The notes: a model not told the origin generated them from the sequence alone. Shown: positions 27,115 to 36,469, numbered from the stretch's first letter. The stretch is DNA of 64,000 nucleotides from Ktedonobacter racemifer DSM 44963 (GCF_000178855.1 NZ_ADVG01000005.1:1178001-1242000), one strand, 5' to 3'. Program-made: numbers and translations.

Positions 27115-27387
27115 ACAGTGGAGTTACAAGAAATCTGACAGGCAAATTCACGAATCAACGTAGATTTTTAGAGGTGCCGAGGTGCCAACGCTGGTGACGA
27201 TCTCTTCTTCCGGCCTTTTATTGTTGCTCACATGCAATTACAACGTCAATCACCTGCTTGTATCCTCGATCCTATTCACGCAGATTCAACTGGGAGTGTA
27301 AGTTACAGAGAGGCCTGCCATGCTTGTAACCGTGTGGCGCTGACACAGCTTTTTCAGAGGAGTATCACACAAAGGAAGGATCACTCA

Positions 27388-28746
27388 ATGGTCTCTGAGC
27401 AGCGTACATTTACGACGGGTTCTGAACCGGAACAGGCGTCGCGCATCAGCCGTCGAGGCTTCCTCGGGCGCGCGGCCGCTCTCGGTCTGGGAACCACGGC
27501 CCTAGCTGGAATCCTCAACTCTTGTGGCACAACCGCCTTTGGCGCGGGCAAGACTCACATTACCTACTGGCACCTCCTGGGTGGCGGCGACGGCGAGCGC
27601 ATGCTTGAGATGGTGCAACAATTCCAGCATAACCACCCCGAGGTCGACCTGGAAGCGGTCACCCTCTCCTGGGGAACCCCCTACTATACCAAGCTTGCGA
27701 TGGCGGCGGCGGGCGGACGCCCACCCGATGTGGGTATTCTGCATATGTCGCGCCTACCAATGTATGCGGGAAGCGGCCTGCTTGAGCCGTTCGATACCTC
27801 CGCCCTCTCCAACAACGGCATCACACAGGATAATTTCGTGGACCCCGTCTGGCAGAAGGCGCATTACAACGGCAAGCTGTATGCCGTACCTCTTGATACC
27901 CACCCGCTGGTGATGTACTACAGCACGGACGTCTGCCAGAAGGCGGGGCTACTTGACAGCAACGGCAAGCTCCAGGAATTCAAGGGTGAGGACGATGTTC
28001 TCAAAGCCTTTAGCGAAGCTAAAAAAGCCTCTGGTGGCCTGGGCCTCGCCATGGGCGTGGGTGATCCCTCCACCTGCTGGCGCGTCTTCTGCGCCCTTTA
28101 TGCTCAGCTCAATGGGCAGTATTTCTCAGCTGATGGCACGCAACTGACCTTTGAAGATGACAAGGCGGAGCAGGTTCTGGCCTATATCTCGAAGCTCGCC
28201 AAAGAGGTAGGTAGCACCAATATCGATTATGCAGGAGCCATCGCGCTCTTCAGCGGTGGCAAGGCAGGCTTCCACTGGAATGGTGAGTGGGAGGTCACGA
28301 CCTTCCAGACGCAGAAGATGAAATTCGACATGACGCTCTTCCCTAATGTCTTTGGTGGACAGCAGACCTGGGCCGACTCGCACTCTCTCGTCCTGCCACG
28401 CCAGGGCACGGTTGATCCAGAGCGGCGCGCGATGAGCATCAAATTTGTTAGTGAGCTTCTCAAGAGTAGCTATATCTGGGCACAGGGTGGGCACATTCCG
28501 ACGTATCTCCCCGTAGCTACCAGCAGCGAATATAAACAGCTTGCGCCCCAGTCGCACTACGCGGCCGAAGCCTCAAATGTGGTATACGATCCTCCAGTCT
28601 GGTTTGCTGGAGCAGCCTCTGAGCTGGAAAACCAGGCGGGCGCGGCCTTTCAGTCGGTCATCACGCAGCAAAAGACGCCCAAGCAGGGCATCCAGCAATT
28701 CCGTGCGGCCATGCTCAAGCAGTTGCAAACGCCCAAACCGTTTTAA
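27388..28746 (+). CDS. Extracellular sugar-binding lipoprotein, ABC system 2
   Basis: This 452-residue CUT1 binding protein has a twin-arginine signal (ISRRGFLGRAAALGLG) and a lipobox-like LNSC, then ITYWHLLGGGDGERM at the start of the mature domain. The start at 27388 follows AAGGAAGGA by 7 nt; the frame is open to 27232. It is the first gene of an importer operon opposite a lacI gene. Tat export of a folded binding protein is inferred from the RR motif. Confidence 0.92.
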   Translation: MVSEQRTFTTGSEPEQASRISRRGFLGRAAALGLGTTALAGILNSCGTTAFGAGKTHITYWHLLGGGDGERMLEMVQQFQHNHPEVDLEAVTLSWGTPYYTKLAMAAAGGRPPDVGILHMSRLPMYAGSGLLEPFDTSALSNNGITQDNFVDPVWQKAHYNGKLYAVPLDTHPLVMYYSTDVCQKAGLLDSNGKLQEFKGEDDVLKAFSEAKKASGGLGLAMGVGDPSTCWRVFCALYAQLNGQYFSADGTQLTFEDDKAEQVLAYISKLAKEVGSTNIDYAGAIALFSGGKAGFHWNGEWEVTTFQTQKMKFDMTLFPNVFGGQQTWADSHSLVLPRQGTVDPERRAMSIKFVSELLKSSYIWAQGGHIPTYLPVATSSEYKQLAPQSHYAAEASNVVYDPPVWFAGAASELENQAGAAFQSVITQQKTPKQGIQQFRAAMLKQLQTPKPF

Positions 28747-28776
28747 GGACGCTCTACAGCACAGAGAGGATTCGTC

Positions 28777-29727
28777 ATGTCAGAAATTTTGCTTGAACAA
28801 CAGCCTGCCGAGCGTCTTCAGAAGGCGCAGCAGGCCAGAAGGCAGGCTCGCTGGCGCAATGAACTGACCGGCTTTGCCTTTGTCCTTCCCTTCCTGCTGG
28901 CTTATGCCATCTTCCTCATCTGGCCCGTCATTCTCGGCTTCCGCATGAGCTTCTTTAACTGGAGCCTGGCGGGCACGGGCACCGACGTGTTCATGGGCTT
29001 GAGCAACTATGCTGAGGCCCTGGGCGACGCCAACTTCTGGGGTGCCCTGGGAAACACCTTCCTCTTTACCATCATTAGCACGCCTATCCTGGTGGTACTG
29101 AGCCTGGGCCTGGCTTTGCTGGCGAATATGGCCATTCCAGCGCGCTGGCTCTTCCGCCTGGCCTTCTTTGCCCCGTATATCCTGCCGGTCTCGGTGGTGG
29201 TCCTGATCTGGAACTGGCTCTACCAGCCTGGCTTTGGCCTGCTCAATAGCGTGATCACGGCCTTTGGGTTCAAAGAAGTCGCCTGGCTGTCCGATCCCAA
29301 TGTGGCGATGCTCTCGGTCGTCATTGTGACGGTCTGGTGGACGCTTGGTTTTAACTTCCTGCTCTACCTGGCAGGTCTACAACAGATTCCCCAGGAGATC
29401 TATGAAGCGGCCTCAATTGATGGCGCGAACTCCAGCTCGAAGCTTTTCAGCATTACCGTTCCACTCTTGAAGAATACGACGGTTACCGTGATTATCCTCC
29501 AGGTCATTGGCTCGCTCCAGCTCTACGCGCAGGCAGCCCTGCTCACGGGTGGCGGCCCAAACTTTATGACCCGCCCTATGCTGGAATACATCTACGATTC
29601 GGCCTTCACCTCCTTCCGCGTCGGGTTCGCATCGGCGATGTCGTATCTCTTCTTTATCGTTGTACTCGTCGTAACAGTCATCCAGTTTGTCGTACTGTAT
29701 CGTAGGGAGGCAAAAGGCAATGAGTAG
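28777..29727 (+). CDS. Sugar ABC transporter permease (MalF type), system 2
   Basis: This 316-residue CUT1 permease has six transmembrane helices and the EAA loop IYEAASIDGANSSSKLFSITVPLLKN. The start has GAGAGGA upstream, 30 bp after the binding-protein stop. Its last 8 bases overlap the start of the MalG-type gene, indicating translational coupling. Confidence 0.93.
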   Translation: MSEILLEQQPAERLQKAQQARRQARWRNELTGFAFVLPFLLAYAIFLIWPVILGFRMSFFNWSLAGTGTDVFMGLSNYAEALGDANFWGALGNTFLFTIISTPILVVLSLGLALLANMAIPARWLFRLAFFAPYILPVSVVVLIWNWLYQPGFGLLNSVITAFGFKEVAWLSDPNVAMLSVVIVTVWWTLGFNFLLYLAGLQQIPQEIYEAASIDGANSSSKLFSITVPLLKNTTVTVIILQVIGSLQLYAQAALLTGGGPNFMTRPMLEYIYDSAFTSFRVGFASAMSYLFFIVVLVVTVIQFVVLYRREAKGNE

Positions 29728-30592
29728 TCTGGCATCTAATCTGTCGACCCGGGGACAGGCAGAACCCAGGAAACGTTTCTCGCTTTCGCGCACGCTCGCG
29801 CTTGTCTTGCTGACGATCATGGCGCTGCTGTGGATCATTCCCCTGCTCTGGGCGGTCGATACCTCGCTGAAACCAGAGGCCGAGACCACTACAGTGCCTG
29901 TAAGCTGGCTGGCCTCGCACTTCACGGGCGACGCCTACCACAACGTCTTCAGCACGGCGGATATCTTCCGCTGGTACTTTAATAGCGCGTTGACGGCGTT
30001 GATCTCCACGGTACTGGTCATTGTCCTGGCGAGCCTGGCCGCGTTTGGTCTCTCACGCATTCGTTTTCGCGCCCGGGGTCCTCTCTTCTGGATCATTCTC
30101 GCCGGCTTGATGGTCCCCGGTCAGATCCTGATCGTGCCCCTCTTCACCGAGATGCAGCAGATGAACCTCGTCAATACCTACTGGGGCATTATCCTGCCAC
30201 AGATTGCCTCTCCCCTGGCGGTATTCATCTTCAAGCAGTTCTTTGATAATATCCCACAGGAACTGGAGGAGGCCGCCATCGTTGACGGGGCCAGTCGCTT
30301 CCGCGTCTACTGGCAGATCTGGATGCCTCTGGCACGCACCGCGATCTCGGCAGTCGCGATCATTACCTTTATCGGCGTCTGGAACAACTTCCTCTGGCCC
30401 TTCATCGTCGCCACCGGCGTTGACATGATGACGCTGCCCGTCGGCCTGGCTACGGTCCAGACCTCCTATGGCGTCCGCTACGCGCAGATCATGGCCTCGG
30501 CGGTCGCGGGCGGCCTACCAGTCTTGATCGTCTTCCTGTTCTTCCAGCGCCAGATCATTCAGGGCGTGGCTGGAACAGGCCTCAAAGGCTAA
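29720..30592 (+). CDS. Sugar ABC transporter permease (MalG type), system 2
   Basis: This 290-residue CUT1 permease has six helices and the EAA loop LEEAAIVDGASRFRVYWQIWMPLART. The start ATG at 29720 is preceded by AGGGAGG; the frame is open to 29687. It ends the operon, with a leader motif and large palindrome just downstream. As in system 1, no ATPase gene is present, so a shared ATPase must be supplied from elsewhere. Confidence 0.93.
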   Translation: MSSLASNLSTRGQAEPRKRFSLSRTLALVLLTIMALLWIIPLLWAVDTSLKPEAETTTVPVSWLASHFTGDAYHNVFSTADIFRWYFNSALTALISTVLVIVLASLAAFGLSRIRFRARGPLFWIILAGLMVPGQILIVPLFTEMQQMNLVNTYWGIILPQIASPLAVFIFKQFFDNIPQELEEAAIVDGASRFRVYWQIWMPLARTAISAVAIITFIGVWNNFLWPFIVATGVDMMTLPVGLATVQTSYGVRYAQIMASAVAGGLPVLIVFLFFQRQIIQGVAGTGLKG

Positions 30593-30603
30593 ACGCCCTC
30601 TCT

Positions 30604-30685
30604 CGCGCCTGCGGCGCTCAAGGGTAAAAAGAGATGGGCGCGTGGCGCTGGCATTCGCCAGCGCCACGCGCCCATCTCTTTTTAC
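30604..30685. terminator. Leader motif plus 29-bp palindrome after importer operon 2
   Basis: CGCGCCTGCGGCGCTCA (30604-30620) is followed by perfect arms 30624-30652 and 30657-30685 with an ATTC loop. Its position, 12 bp after the last importer gene, fits termination. The rest of the 320-bp gap to the next gene holds nothing recognised. Confidence 0.7.
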
Positions 30686-30912
30686 TCAACAGGCACATTG
30701 TGAGAAATTTGGCGCAAAATGCGTATTATATCCAGCAGAACATGCTGCTTAACCTCCTGGGAACAAAACACGCGCCTCTGACGTCTCTTAATGTAGAACA
30801 AAAACTGGACAAATCATCTCTATACTGGCTGTCTTGAGACCGCCACACAATGCATACCGTTGTCTGTACGTACGGTTGTTGTATTTTTATGTCTAAAAAA
30901 GGAGCCGCAATT

Positions 30913-32010
30913 ATGAAGGGTCGGGGAAACCAGCTACGAGGCCTAAAACTAGGGGGCCTGCTCTGCTTAGTACTGACCATCTTCCTTGTAGGCTGTGGAG
31001 GCGCGAGCACGAGCAGCGGCACCGCCACCAGCAATGCTGGCAGCACAGCAGACTATAATGCATCCAAGCAGGCCAGCTCCAGCAATGCGAGTGGATCTTC
31101 TAAATCCAGTGCGCCGACAAACTACACGCCACAGTACCTCATTAAGCAACTGAATGTCACCATGGAGGCCAAAGATACAAACAGTACCGCCAATGATCTA
31201 CAAAACTGGATCACGAGCACCGATACACGCGCCTCCTCATCGGGTATGCAATACCAACTGAACGGAGATACGTATACGATCAGCATTACCTTCTCCGTGC
31301 AGGCCAGCGACTATACCCAGATTCAGCGCTACCTGGTAGACTATCCCGCCAAACACAACGGGCGCCTGCTTAGCCTCAATGAGTCGGTACAGAATGCCAC
31401 CAATGACTACATTGATACGCAGTCGCGCCTCAAGAATCTGCGCGTCGAGCAGCAGCGCCTACAGGATTTGATGAAGAACGCCCAATCGATGTCGGATGTC
31501 TTGAGCATTAATTCGCAGTTGTCGGATGTCGAGGGGCAGATCGAGCAGGCAGAAGGACACCTCAACGCCTTGAGCGACCAGACCACCTTCTATCCCATTT
31601 CGATCACGATTCAACCTCCAGGAGATGGCTCCGCTACGCCTACGGCCTCCAGCGGCAATAATTGGAACGCCGGTCAGATCGCACACGATGCCTTCCAGGC
31701 CTCGCTCCACTTCTTCCAATTCCTGGTCTCGATCCTCATCTGGCTGCTGGCCTTCAGCATCTATATTATCCCGACCCTGATCCTCATCTGGCTCTACAGG
31801 CGCTGGCGCAGAGGACGGCAGGTGACGAACTACAGACCACAAAGACTCTCTACGCCACCACCAGCAGCGACATTACACACGCAGCAACCTGTACCAGAGA
31901 CGGTACACCCTAAAGAGGAAGAGCCAGCTGCGCATGTGAAGCCTGGCGAACAGGCAGAAGGAGAAGAAGCTCAGCCCGTAGTCAACGAAGAAGAGCTACC
32001 AATCAGCTAG
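30913..32010 (+). CDS. DUF4349 lipoprotein
   Basis: This 365-residue protein begins with a signal peptide and lipobox (LVGCGG), then a Ser/Thr-rich linker. A DUF4349 domain follows (LNVTMEAKDTNSTANDLQNWI ... YLVDYPAKHNGRLLSLNESVQNAT). A coiled coil comes next (LKNLRVEQQRLQDLMKNAQ), then a transmembrane helix at about residues 255-280 and an acidic, proline-rich cytoplasmic tail. AAAAGGAG precedes the ATG at 30913. The family is uncharacterised and envelope-associated. The domain is probably outside the cell, held by both a lipid anchor and a membrane helix. Confidence 0.85.
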   Translation: MKGRGNQLRGLKLGGLLCLVLTIFLVGCGGASTSSGTATSNAGSTADYNASKQASSSNASGSSKSSAPTNYTPQYLIKQLNVTMEAKDTNSTANDLQNWITSTDTRASSSGMQYQLNGDTYTISITFSVQASDYTQIQRYLVDYPAKHNGRLLSLNESVQNATNDYIDTQSRLKNLRVEQQRLQDLMKNAQSMSDVLSINSQLSDVEGQIEQAEGHLNALSDQTTFYPISITIQPPGDGSATPTASSGNNWNAGQIAHDAFQASLHFFQFLVSILIWLLAFSIYIIPTLILIWLYRRWRRGRQVTNYRPQRLSTPPPAATLHTQQPVPETVHPKEEEPAAHVKPGEQAEGEEAQPVVNEEELPIS

Positions 32011-32016
32011 CCCCAG

Positions 32017-32084
32017 GCCAGAAAAAGTAGCCGCGTACGCCAGTAGCTGGCCAGCTACTGGCGTACGCGGCTACTTTTTCTGGC
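32017..32084. terminator. 34-bp loopless palindrome between convergent genes
   Basis: Positions 32017-32050 are exactly complementary to 32051-32084 with no spacer. An arm ending in GAAAAAGTAG gives T-rich exits in both directions. Confidence 0.7.
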
Positions 32085-32150
32085 GTTTCAGCAAAGAATC
32101 AGGCAATGCGTTACCCGAACGACACTGCGAGGAGTCGCACTGCGGGGGCT

Positions 32151-32230
32151 GCGCTGCTAAAGCACGCGCCTATATATAATAGTACGAGGCACATCGCGCC
32201 ATTATATATAAGCGCGTGCTTTAGCAGCGC
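32151..32230. repeat. Second palindrome with AT-rich neck and 20-nt loop
   Basis: Arms 32151-32180 and 32201-32230 pair over 30 bp with one mismatch; the inner part is TATATATAAT. It lies between the first palindrome and the stop of the next minus-strand gene, so this convergent junction has two large palindromes. Confidence 0.6.
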
Positions 32231-32243
32231 GGGCCGCTGACTC

Positions 32244-32804
32244 TCATTGCTCCAGGGTATCCAGCATGGTACGTATAAAGCCAACGCTTACTGAGAGCCA
32301 GTCGAAGGAGCGCGTCCAGACGACCCATTCCTGCTGTGTCGGCCAGCCGGGCCGGTAACGCGCTACCATGTCGCGGGGCATAATAATCGCCCACTTGCTG
32401 CCCTCGCCCAGGGAACCCGGCGTGATCCTGACATTGAGGTTGAAGACCGTCTCTTTAGGGAGGTGCTGCTTCCAATCTGGCATGGTTTTGAGCAAGGGGT
32501 CCTGGCGCCAGGCGCTAAAGAGCGCGGGCTGTGGCTCCTCACTCCCCTCAGCGGGTCGCAGGGTCACGACCTGTCCAACAACTACCGAGCGCTCCCACTC
32601 AGGGAAGCGCAGCCAGACCGAGTAGCGATACTCGTCCAGGCCCATAGCGGAGACGAAGGGAGTATATCCATCACGCGCAAGGCGACGCTGGGTATCGCTC
32701 TGCCAGAGCGCCACCATCGCATCGAGGCGTTTCTTCTTTTCCTGTTCGCTCGCTCCAGCCAGCGAGCCACTATTTGCGGGGTATGGCGTTGAAGCTGTCA
32801 TCAT
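32244..32804 (-). CDS. Hypothetical protein
   Basis: This 186-residue protein has no family that I recognise. It is soluble, has no signal peptide, and is rich in aromatic residues in its second half (WLRFPEWERSVVVGQVV, QEWVVWTRSFDWLSVSVGF). The pattern of strands suggests an alpha/beta domain of about 150 residues after a flexible 20-residue N-terminus. It is probably monocistronic; its neighbour upstream is a pseudouridine synthase gene on the same strand 75 bp away. Confidence 0.65.
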   Translation of the reverse strand: MMTASTPYPANSGSLAGASEQEKKKRLDAMVALWQSDTQRRLARDGYTPFVSAMGLDEYRYSVWLRFPEWERSVVVGQVVTLRPAEGSEEPQPALFSAWRQDPLLKTMPDWKQHLPKETVFNLNVRITPGSLGEGSKWAIIMPRDMVARYRPGWPTQQEWVVWTRSFDWLSVSVGFIRTMLDTLEQ

Positions 32805-32879
32805 CTTATCCTCTTTTGCGCGGGCACATCAGTGGACCCACGCTCATTCTTTGTAGATCAGCCTGCTGGCTATATTTTA

Positions 32880-33800
32880 CTATACAACATGGAGCTGGGC
32901 AGCCGGGAAGTAGCGTTCTAACCAGGCCAGCAGGTCCGCCGTTAAGGGGGCGGTAAAGGTCATGACACGATTATCGACATAATGGCGCAGCGTCAGGCTA
33001 CGCGCGTGCAGAAACTGGCGACCAAGCACAAGATCGGAGGGCTGGAGTTCGCGATACACTGGATCACCCGCGATAGCCTGGCCTAAGGCCGCCAGGTGCG
33101 CCCGGATCTGGTGCGTGCGCCCCGTCACAGGTCGGACTTCGAGCAATGAGCGCCCCGCTTCATGCGCCAGCACACGGACCCAGGTGCGCGCCTCCTGTCC
33201 GCCCTCAATTACGACGCAGCGCCGGCGATCATCGGGGTCGCGCCAGAGGGGGCCATCGATCAGGAACTCAGTATCGGGCACAAGCTCCTGAATGAAAGAG
33301 GTGGGGAAGTGTGTGAGCACCCGCCCATTGTGAGGGAAAGCGACGCTCAGGGGTGCGCGTGGCTGTGTCCAGTCTGGCGAGCCTGGCTCGACGACCGCCA
33401 GGTAGCTTTTGACTATGGTATGATCATGAAATTGATGAACCAGGTGTGTGCGCGAGCGCTCCGTACGCGCCAGGGCCACCACGCCCGAGGTATCTTTGTC
33501 CAGGCGATGCACCAGGCAGGGGCGTGGGAGCAGGCCTTCTTCTTGCAGGATTTGGGCACGCCGCCGCTCGCGCAGCATATCTTGGATCTCCAGAGGGGCA
33601 CGCGCCCAGGCGGGATCGTCCGCGAGCGCTGGCGGGCTCCACTGCTCGGGCTCCTGCGCTTCCAGGTGACGCAGCAGAGCATCCCACATCGTACCGCCAT
33701 CAGTATGCTTGTAAGTGGGGTGAATGACCATGCCTGCCGGTTTATTGACGATCAGGAGATAATGGTCTTGATAAAGAATAGTAATGCCCATCTCTTCCAT
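32880..33800 (-). CDS. RluA/RluD-family pseudouridine synthase
   Basis: This 306-residue enzyme isomerises uridines, probably in rRNA. It shows the family core HRLDKDTSGVVALART with the catalytic aspartate, the N-terminal YLLIVNKPAGMVIHPT, and the late VRPVTGRTHQIRAHLA motif. No S4 domain is obvious. The start at 33800 gives the normal length; a frame extends upstream to 33926 without support. A good promoter ends 7 nt before this ATG, which implies a leaderless mRNA and supports the choice. Confidence 0.88.
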   Translation of the reverse strand: MEEMGITILYQDHYLLIVNKPAGMVIHPTYKHTDGGTMWDALLRHLEAQEPEQWSPPALADDPAWARAPLEIQDMLRERRRAQILQEEGLLPRPCLVHRLDKDTSGVVALARTERSRTHLVHQFHDHTIVKSYLAVVEPGSPDWTQPRAPLSVAFPHNGRVLTHFPTSFIQELVPDTEFLIDGPLWRDPDDRRRCVVIEGGQEARTWVRVLAHEAGRSLLEVRPVTGRTHQIRAHLAALGQAIAGDPVYRELQPSDLVLGRQFLHARSLTLRHYVDNRVMTFTAPLTADLLAWLERYFPAAQLHVV

Positions 33801-33807
33801 GTTAGGC

Positions 33808-33836
33808 AGTATAGGGATTGAAGCCGCCAACGTCAA
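33808..33836 (-). promoter_or_regulatory. Promoter of pseudouridine synthase gene (leaderless)
   Basis: On the minus strand TTGACG (33831-33836) and TATACT (33808-33813) are separated by 17 nt. The start codon begins 7 nt past the -10, so transcription should start at or beside the A of ATG. Confidence 0.65.
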
Positions 33837-34026
33837 TAATCCTTTCAACTGGACAATGGTCCTATCAGGCTCACCCGCAGGACGGAGCACATAAAATTTT
33901 TCCCTCGCACAAAAAAGAGATGGCATATCTCTACTACCATATTTGCCACAAGGCGCAAGAATGGTAGAATGATAACAAATATTTGCTTAAGGAGCATTTA
34001 CACAGGCAGGTAGAGAGGTTTTTTGA

Positions 34027-35007
34027 ATGTCACAGTTGCACTATCATGCCCAGCCAACCCTACGAGATCCCCTGGTAATCGCCGCGTTCCGGGGCTGGAA
34101 CGATGCCGCAGAGTCGGCGACGCATGCCATTCAATATCTCGCTGACCGCTGGTCATCCGAGAAAATTGCCGAGATAGATAGCGAAGACTTCTTCATTTTT
34201 ACAGAAACGCGGCCAACAGTCAAGATTACCGACGACGATAAGCGCGTGATTGTGTGGCCCGACAATGAATTCCTGGCCTATAGCGCACCCGATCTAGAGC
34301 GCGATATTATCTTATTTCTGGGGACCGAGCCACAACTCAAATGGAATACCTTTGCGCAAAGCTTCTTAAAGGTCTGTAGGAACTTTCGCGCCTCCGAGGT
34401 GATCTTGTTTGGGTCGATGCTCTCAGATGTCCCCCACTCGCTCGCGGTCCCCATCACGGGGGCTTCGTACGATCCCGCAACACTTTCACGCCTGGAAGAG
34501 ATGACGCTCCCTACCTCTGGATATGAGGGTCCCACCGGGATTCTCAGCGTGCTCCATGAAGTCTGCCACCAGGCACAAATACCAACCACGATGTTCTGGG
34601 CCGCTGCCCCCCACTACCTGGCAACTACCCCCAATATCATGGTCTCGTCTGCCCTACTCACCACGCTCAATGGCTACCTATCTCTAGACCTGGACCTCGA
34701 TGAGATCCAGGCTGAAGCCAGGCGCTTTAGTTCCCGCATTGATGCCATGGTTGCGCGCAATCCAGAGGCTGGCGAGTACATTCGCCAGCTTGAAGAGCAG
34801 TTGGATGAGCTAGAGAACGAGATCGAGATTGAAATTGAACTGGAGGAGGAAGACGAGGATGAGGCGGATTCCCACCGCGAAGAGCAGTCAACCCCTCTGC
34901 CAAGCGCAGATGTTTTGATCGAGAATATTGAGGCCATGTTACGGATGGAACGGGAGCATCAGGGCCTTCCCTATCACTCTGATGACGATGAGAAAGATGT
35001 AGAATGA
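34027..35007 (+). CDS. PAC2-family protein
   Basis: This 326-residue protein has the PAC2 (proteasome assembly chaperone 2) fold: LVIAAFRGWNDAAESATHAIQYL near the start, SEVILFGSMLSDVPHS in the middle and GPTGILSVLHEVC later. From residue ~255 a coiled segment leads into a strikingly acidic run (EIEIEIELEEEDEDEADS). In Actinobacteria, PAC2 proteins occur widely, often near proteasome or tRNA-metabolism genes; the role is unproven. Its stop overlaps the start of the next gene (ATGA), so the pair is an operon. Confidence 0.85.
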   Translation: MSQLHYHAQPTLRDPLVIAAFRGWNDAAESATHAIQYLADRWSSEKIAEIDSEDFFIFTETRPTVKITDDDKRVIVWPDNEFLAYSAPDLERDIILFLGTEPQLKWNTFAQSFLKVCRNFRASEVILFGSMLSDVPHSLAVPITGASYDPATLSRLEEMTLPTSGYEGPTGILSVLHEVCHQAQIPTTMFWAAAPHYLATTPNIMVSSALLTTLNGYLSLDLDLDEIQAEARRFSSRIDAMVARNPEAGEYIRQLEEQLDELENEIEIEIELEEEDEDEADSHREEQSTPLPSADVLIENIEAMLRMEREHQGLPYHSDDDEKDVE

Positions 35008-36464
35008 ATAAAGAGCTTCATAGCCTCGAAGAGGTATTGCAACCACGCTCAGTCGCGATTCTGGGCGCCTCGCGTTCCCCCCAGAAGTGGGGGCATGTCG
35101 CCGCGCGCCAGTTGATCGAAGGGGGCTTCGCCGGTGAGGTCTACCTCATCAATCCTACCGTGTCCGAGATCCTGGGACGCCCCACCTATCCCAGCCTGCG
35201 CGATGTCCCTGGTCAGGTAGACCTGGCCGTGATTGCGACCTCGTTCCCGCACGTTCCCGGTTCCATTGAGGACTGTATCGCTAAAGGCGTGAAAGGTATT
35301 GTCCTGATCACCGCTGGCTTTAGCGAGACGGGTCCCGAGGGGCGCGCCCTGGAGCAAGACCTTGTGGCCCGCTGCCGCGAGCATGGCATTCGTATCATCG
35401 GTAGCAACTGCATGGGTCTCTACGTGCGTCGCTCCAAACTCAACGCGCTGGGAATGGTCTTCCCGCTCCCTGAAGGCCCCATCGGCCTGGTCTCGCAGAG
35501 CGGCAACCTTGGCATGTATTTCTATGCCCAGGCGCACCTGGATGGCTGCGGCTTCACCACATTCTTGAGCGTTGGCAACTCCGTCGATGTCTCCTTCCCG
35601 GAATGCATGCAGTACCTGGCCGATGATCCAGAGACCAGCGTGATCGCAGGCTATGTTGAGTCCATCGAAGAGGAGACCCTGCGCCAGGTCACTAGAGACA
35701 TGCATGCGCGTGGCCATTACAAACCTGCCGTGATCCTGCTCAGCGGCGCGACAGAGGTGGGTGTGCGCGCCTCCCTGGCCCATACGGGCTCCCAGGCTCG
35801 CGTGCGTCCAGATAGCGATACCGGCCTCTTCGCCAGCGGCGTCGTACGCGTCCTGCGCTCAGACGAGCTCTTCCCCGTGGCTCAGGCCCTCGCGCTACAG
35901 CCAACGACCCCTCAGGGTGGTCGACGCATCGCGATCATCGGCGATGGCGGCGGTAGCTCGGTCGCCTCTGGCGACGCCGTGATCCGCGCCGGCCTGGAGG
36001 TTCCCGTCCTCAAAGCCGAGACGCAGGCGGCCCTCCGCGAGCTTATGCCCAGTCGTGCGACCTCGACAAATCCCGTAGACGTCGCGGGCGCCGCCGATGA
36101 GGATCCCCTCTCCTTCGCCCACCTGGCCGAGGTCTGCGTCAAAGATCCCGATGTCGATGGCGTGATCATTACGGGACTCTTCGGTGGCTACCGCTGGCTC
36201 CTCTCGGAGGACTTTGGCCCACGCGAAGAGGCCGCGGCCCGCGCGCTTGGCGACCTGGTGCGCCAGTATGGCAAACCCATCCTGGTTCAGACCATCTATG
36301 CGCGCCACGATATCCCCGCGCTGCGCATCCTGCGCGGAGAGGGCGTCCCCTACTACGAGTCGGTCGAGATCACCTGCCGCGCCATGGCCGCCCTCTCCGA
36401 AGTCGGCCAGTTCCTGGCCAAACAGGAGAGCACGGCTCCAGCCTCACAGGCATCCATTCGTTAA
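35004..36464 (+). CDS. CoA-binding / NDP-forming acyl-CoA synthetase alpha-like protein
   Basis: This 486-residue protein is built like the alpha subunit of ADP-forming acetyl-CoA synthetase. It has a CoA-binding Rossmann domain (VAILGASRSPQKWGH, VYLINPTVSEILG) and two succinyl-CoA ligase-like domains (GPIGLVSQSGNLG). The phosphohistidine loop is ASLAHTGSQ, and the late IAIIGDGGGSSVASGD stretch follows. No ATP-grasp beta subunit is encoded here. It may work with a distant beta subunit or have a regulatory role. Coupled translation with PAC2 is unusual and may reveal a shared function. Confidence 0.85.
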   Translation: MNKELHSLEEVLQPRSVAILGASRSPQKWGHVAARQLIEGGFAGEVYLINPTVSEILGRPTYPSLRDVPGQVDLAVIATSFPHVPGSIEDCIAKGVKGIVLITAGFSETGPEGRALEQDLVARCREHGIRIIGSNCMGLYVRRSKLNALGMVFPLPEGPIGLVSQSGNLGMYFYAQAHLDGCGFTTFLSVGNSVDVSFPECMQYLADDPETSVIAGYVESIEEETLRQVTRDMHARGHYKPAVILLSGATEVGVRASLAHTGSQARVRPDSDTGLFASGVVRVLRSDELFPVAQALALQPTTPQGGRRIAIIGDGGGSSVASGDAVIRAGLEVPVLKAETQAALRELMPSRATSTNPVDVAGAADEDPLSFAHLAEVCVKDPDVDGVIITGLFGGYRWLLSEDFGPREEAAARALGDLVRQYGKPILVQTIYARHDIPALRILRGEGVPYYESVEITCRAMAALSEVGQFLAKQESTAPASQASIR

Positions 36465-36469
36465 TAGAG

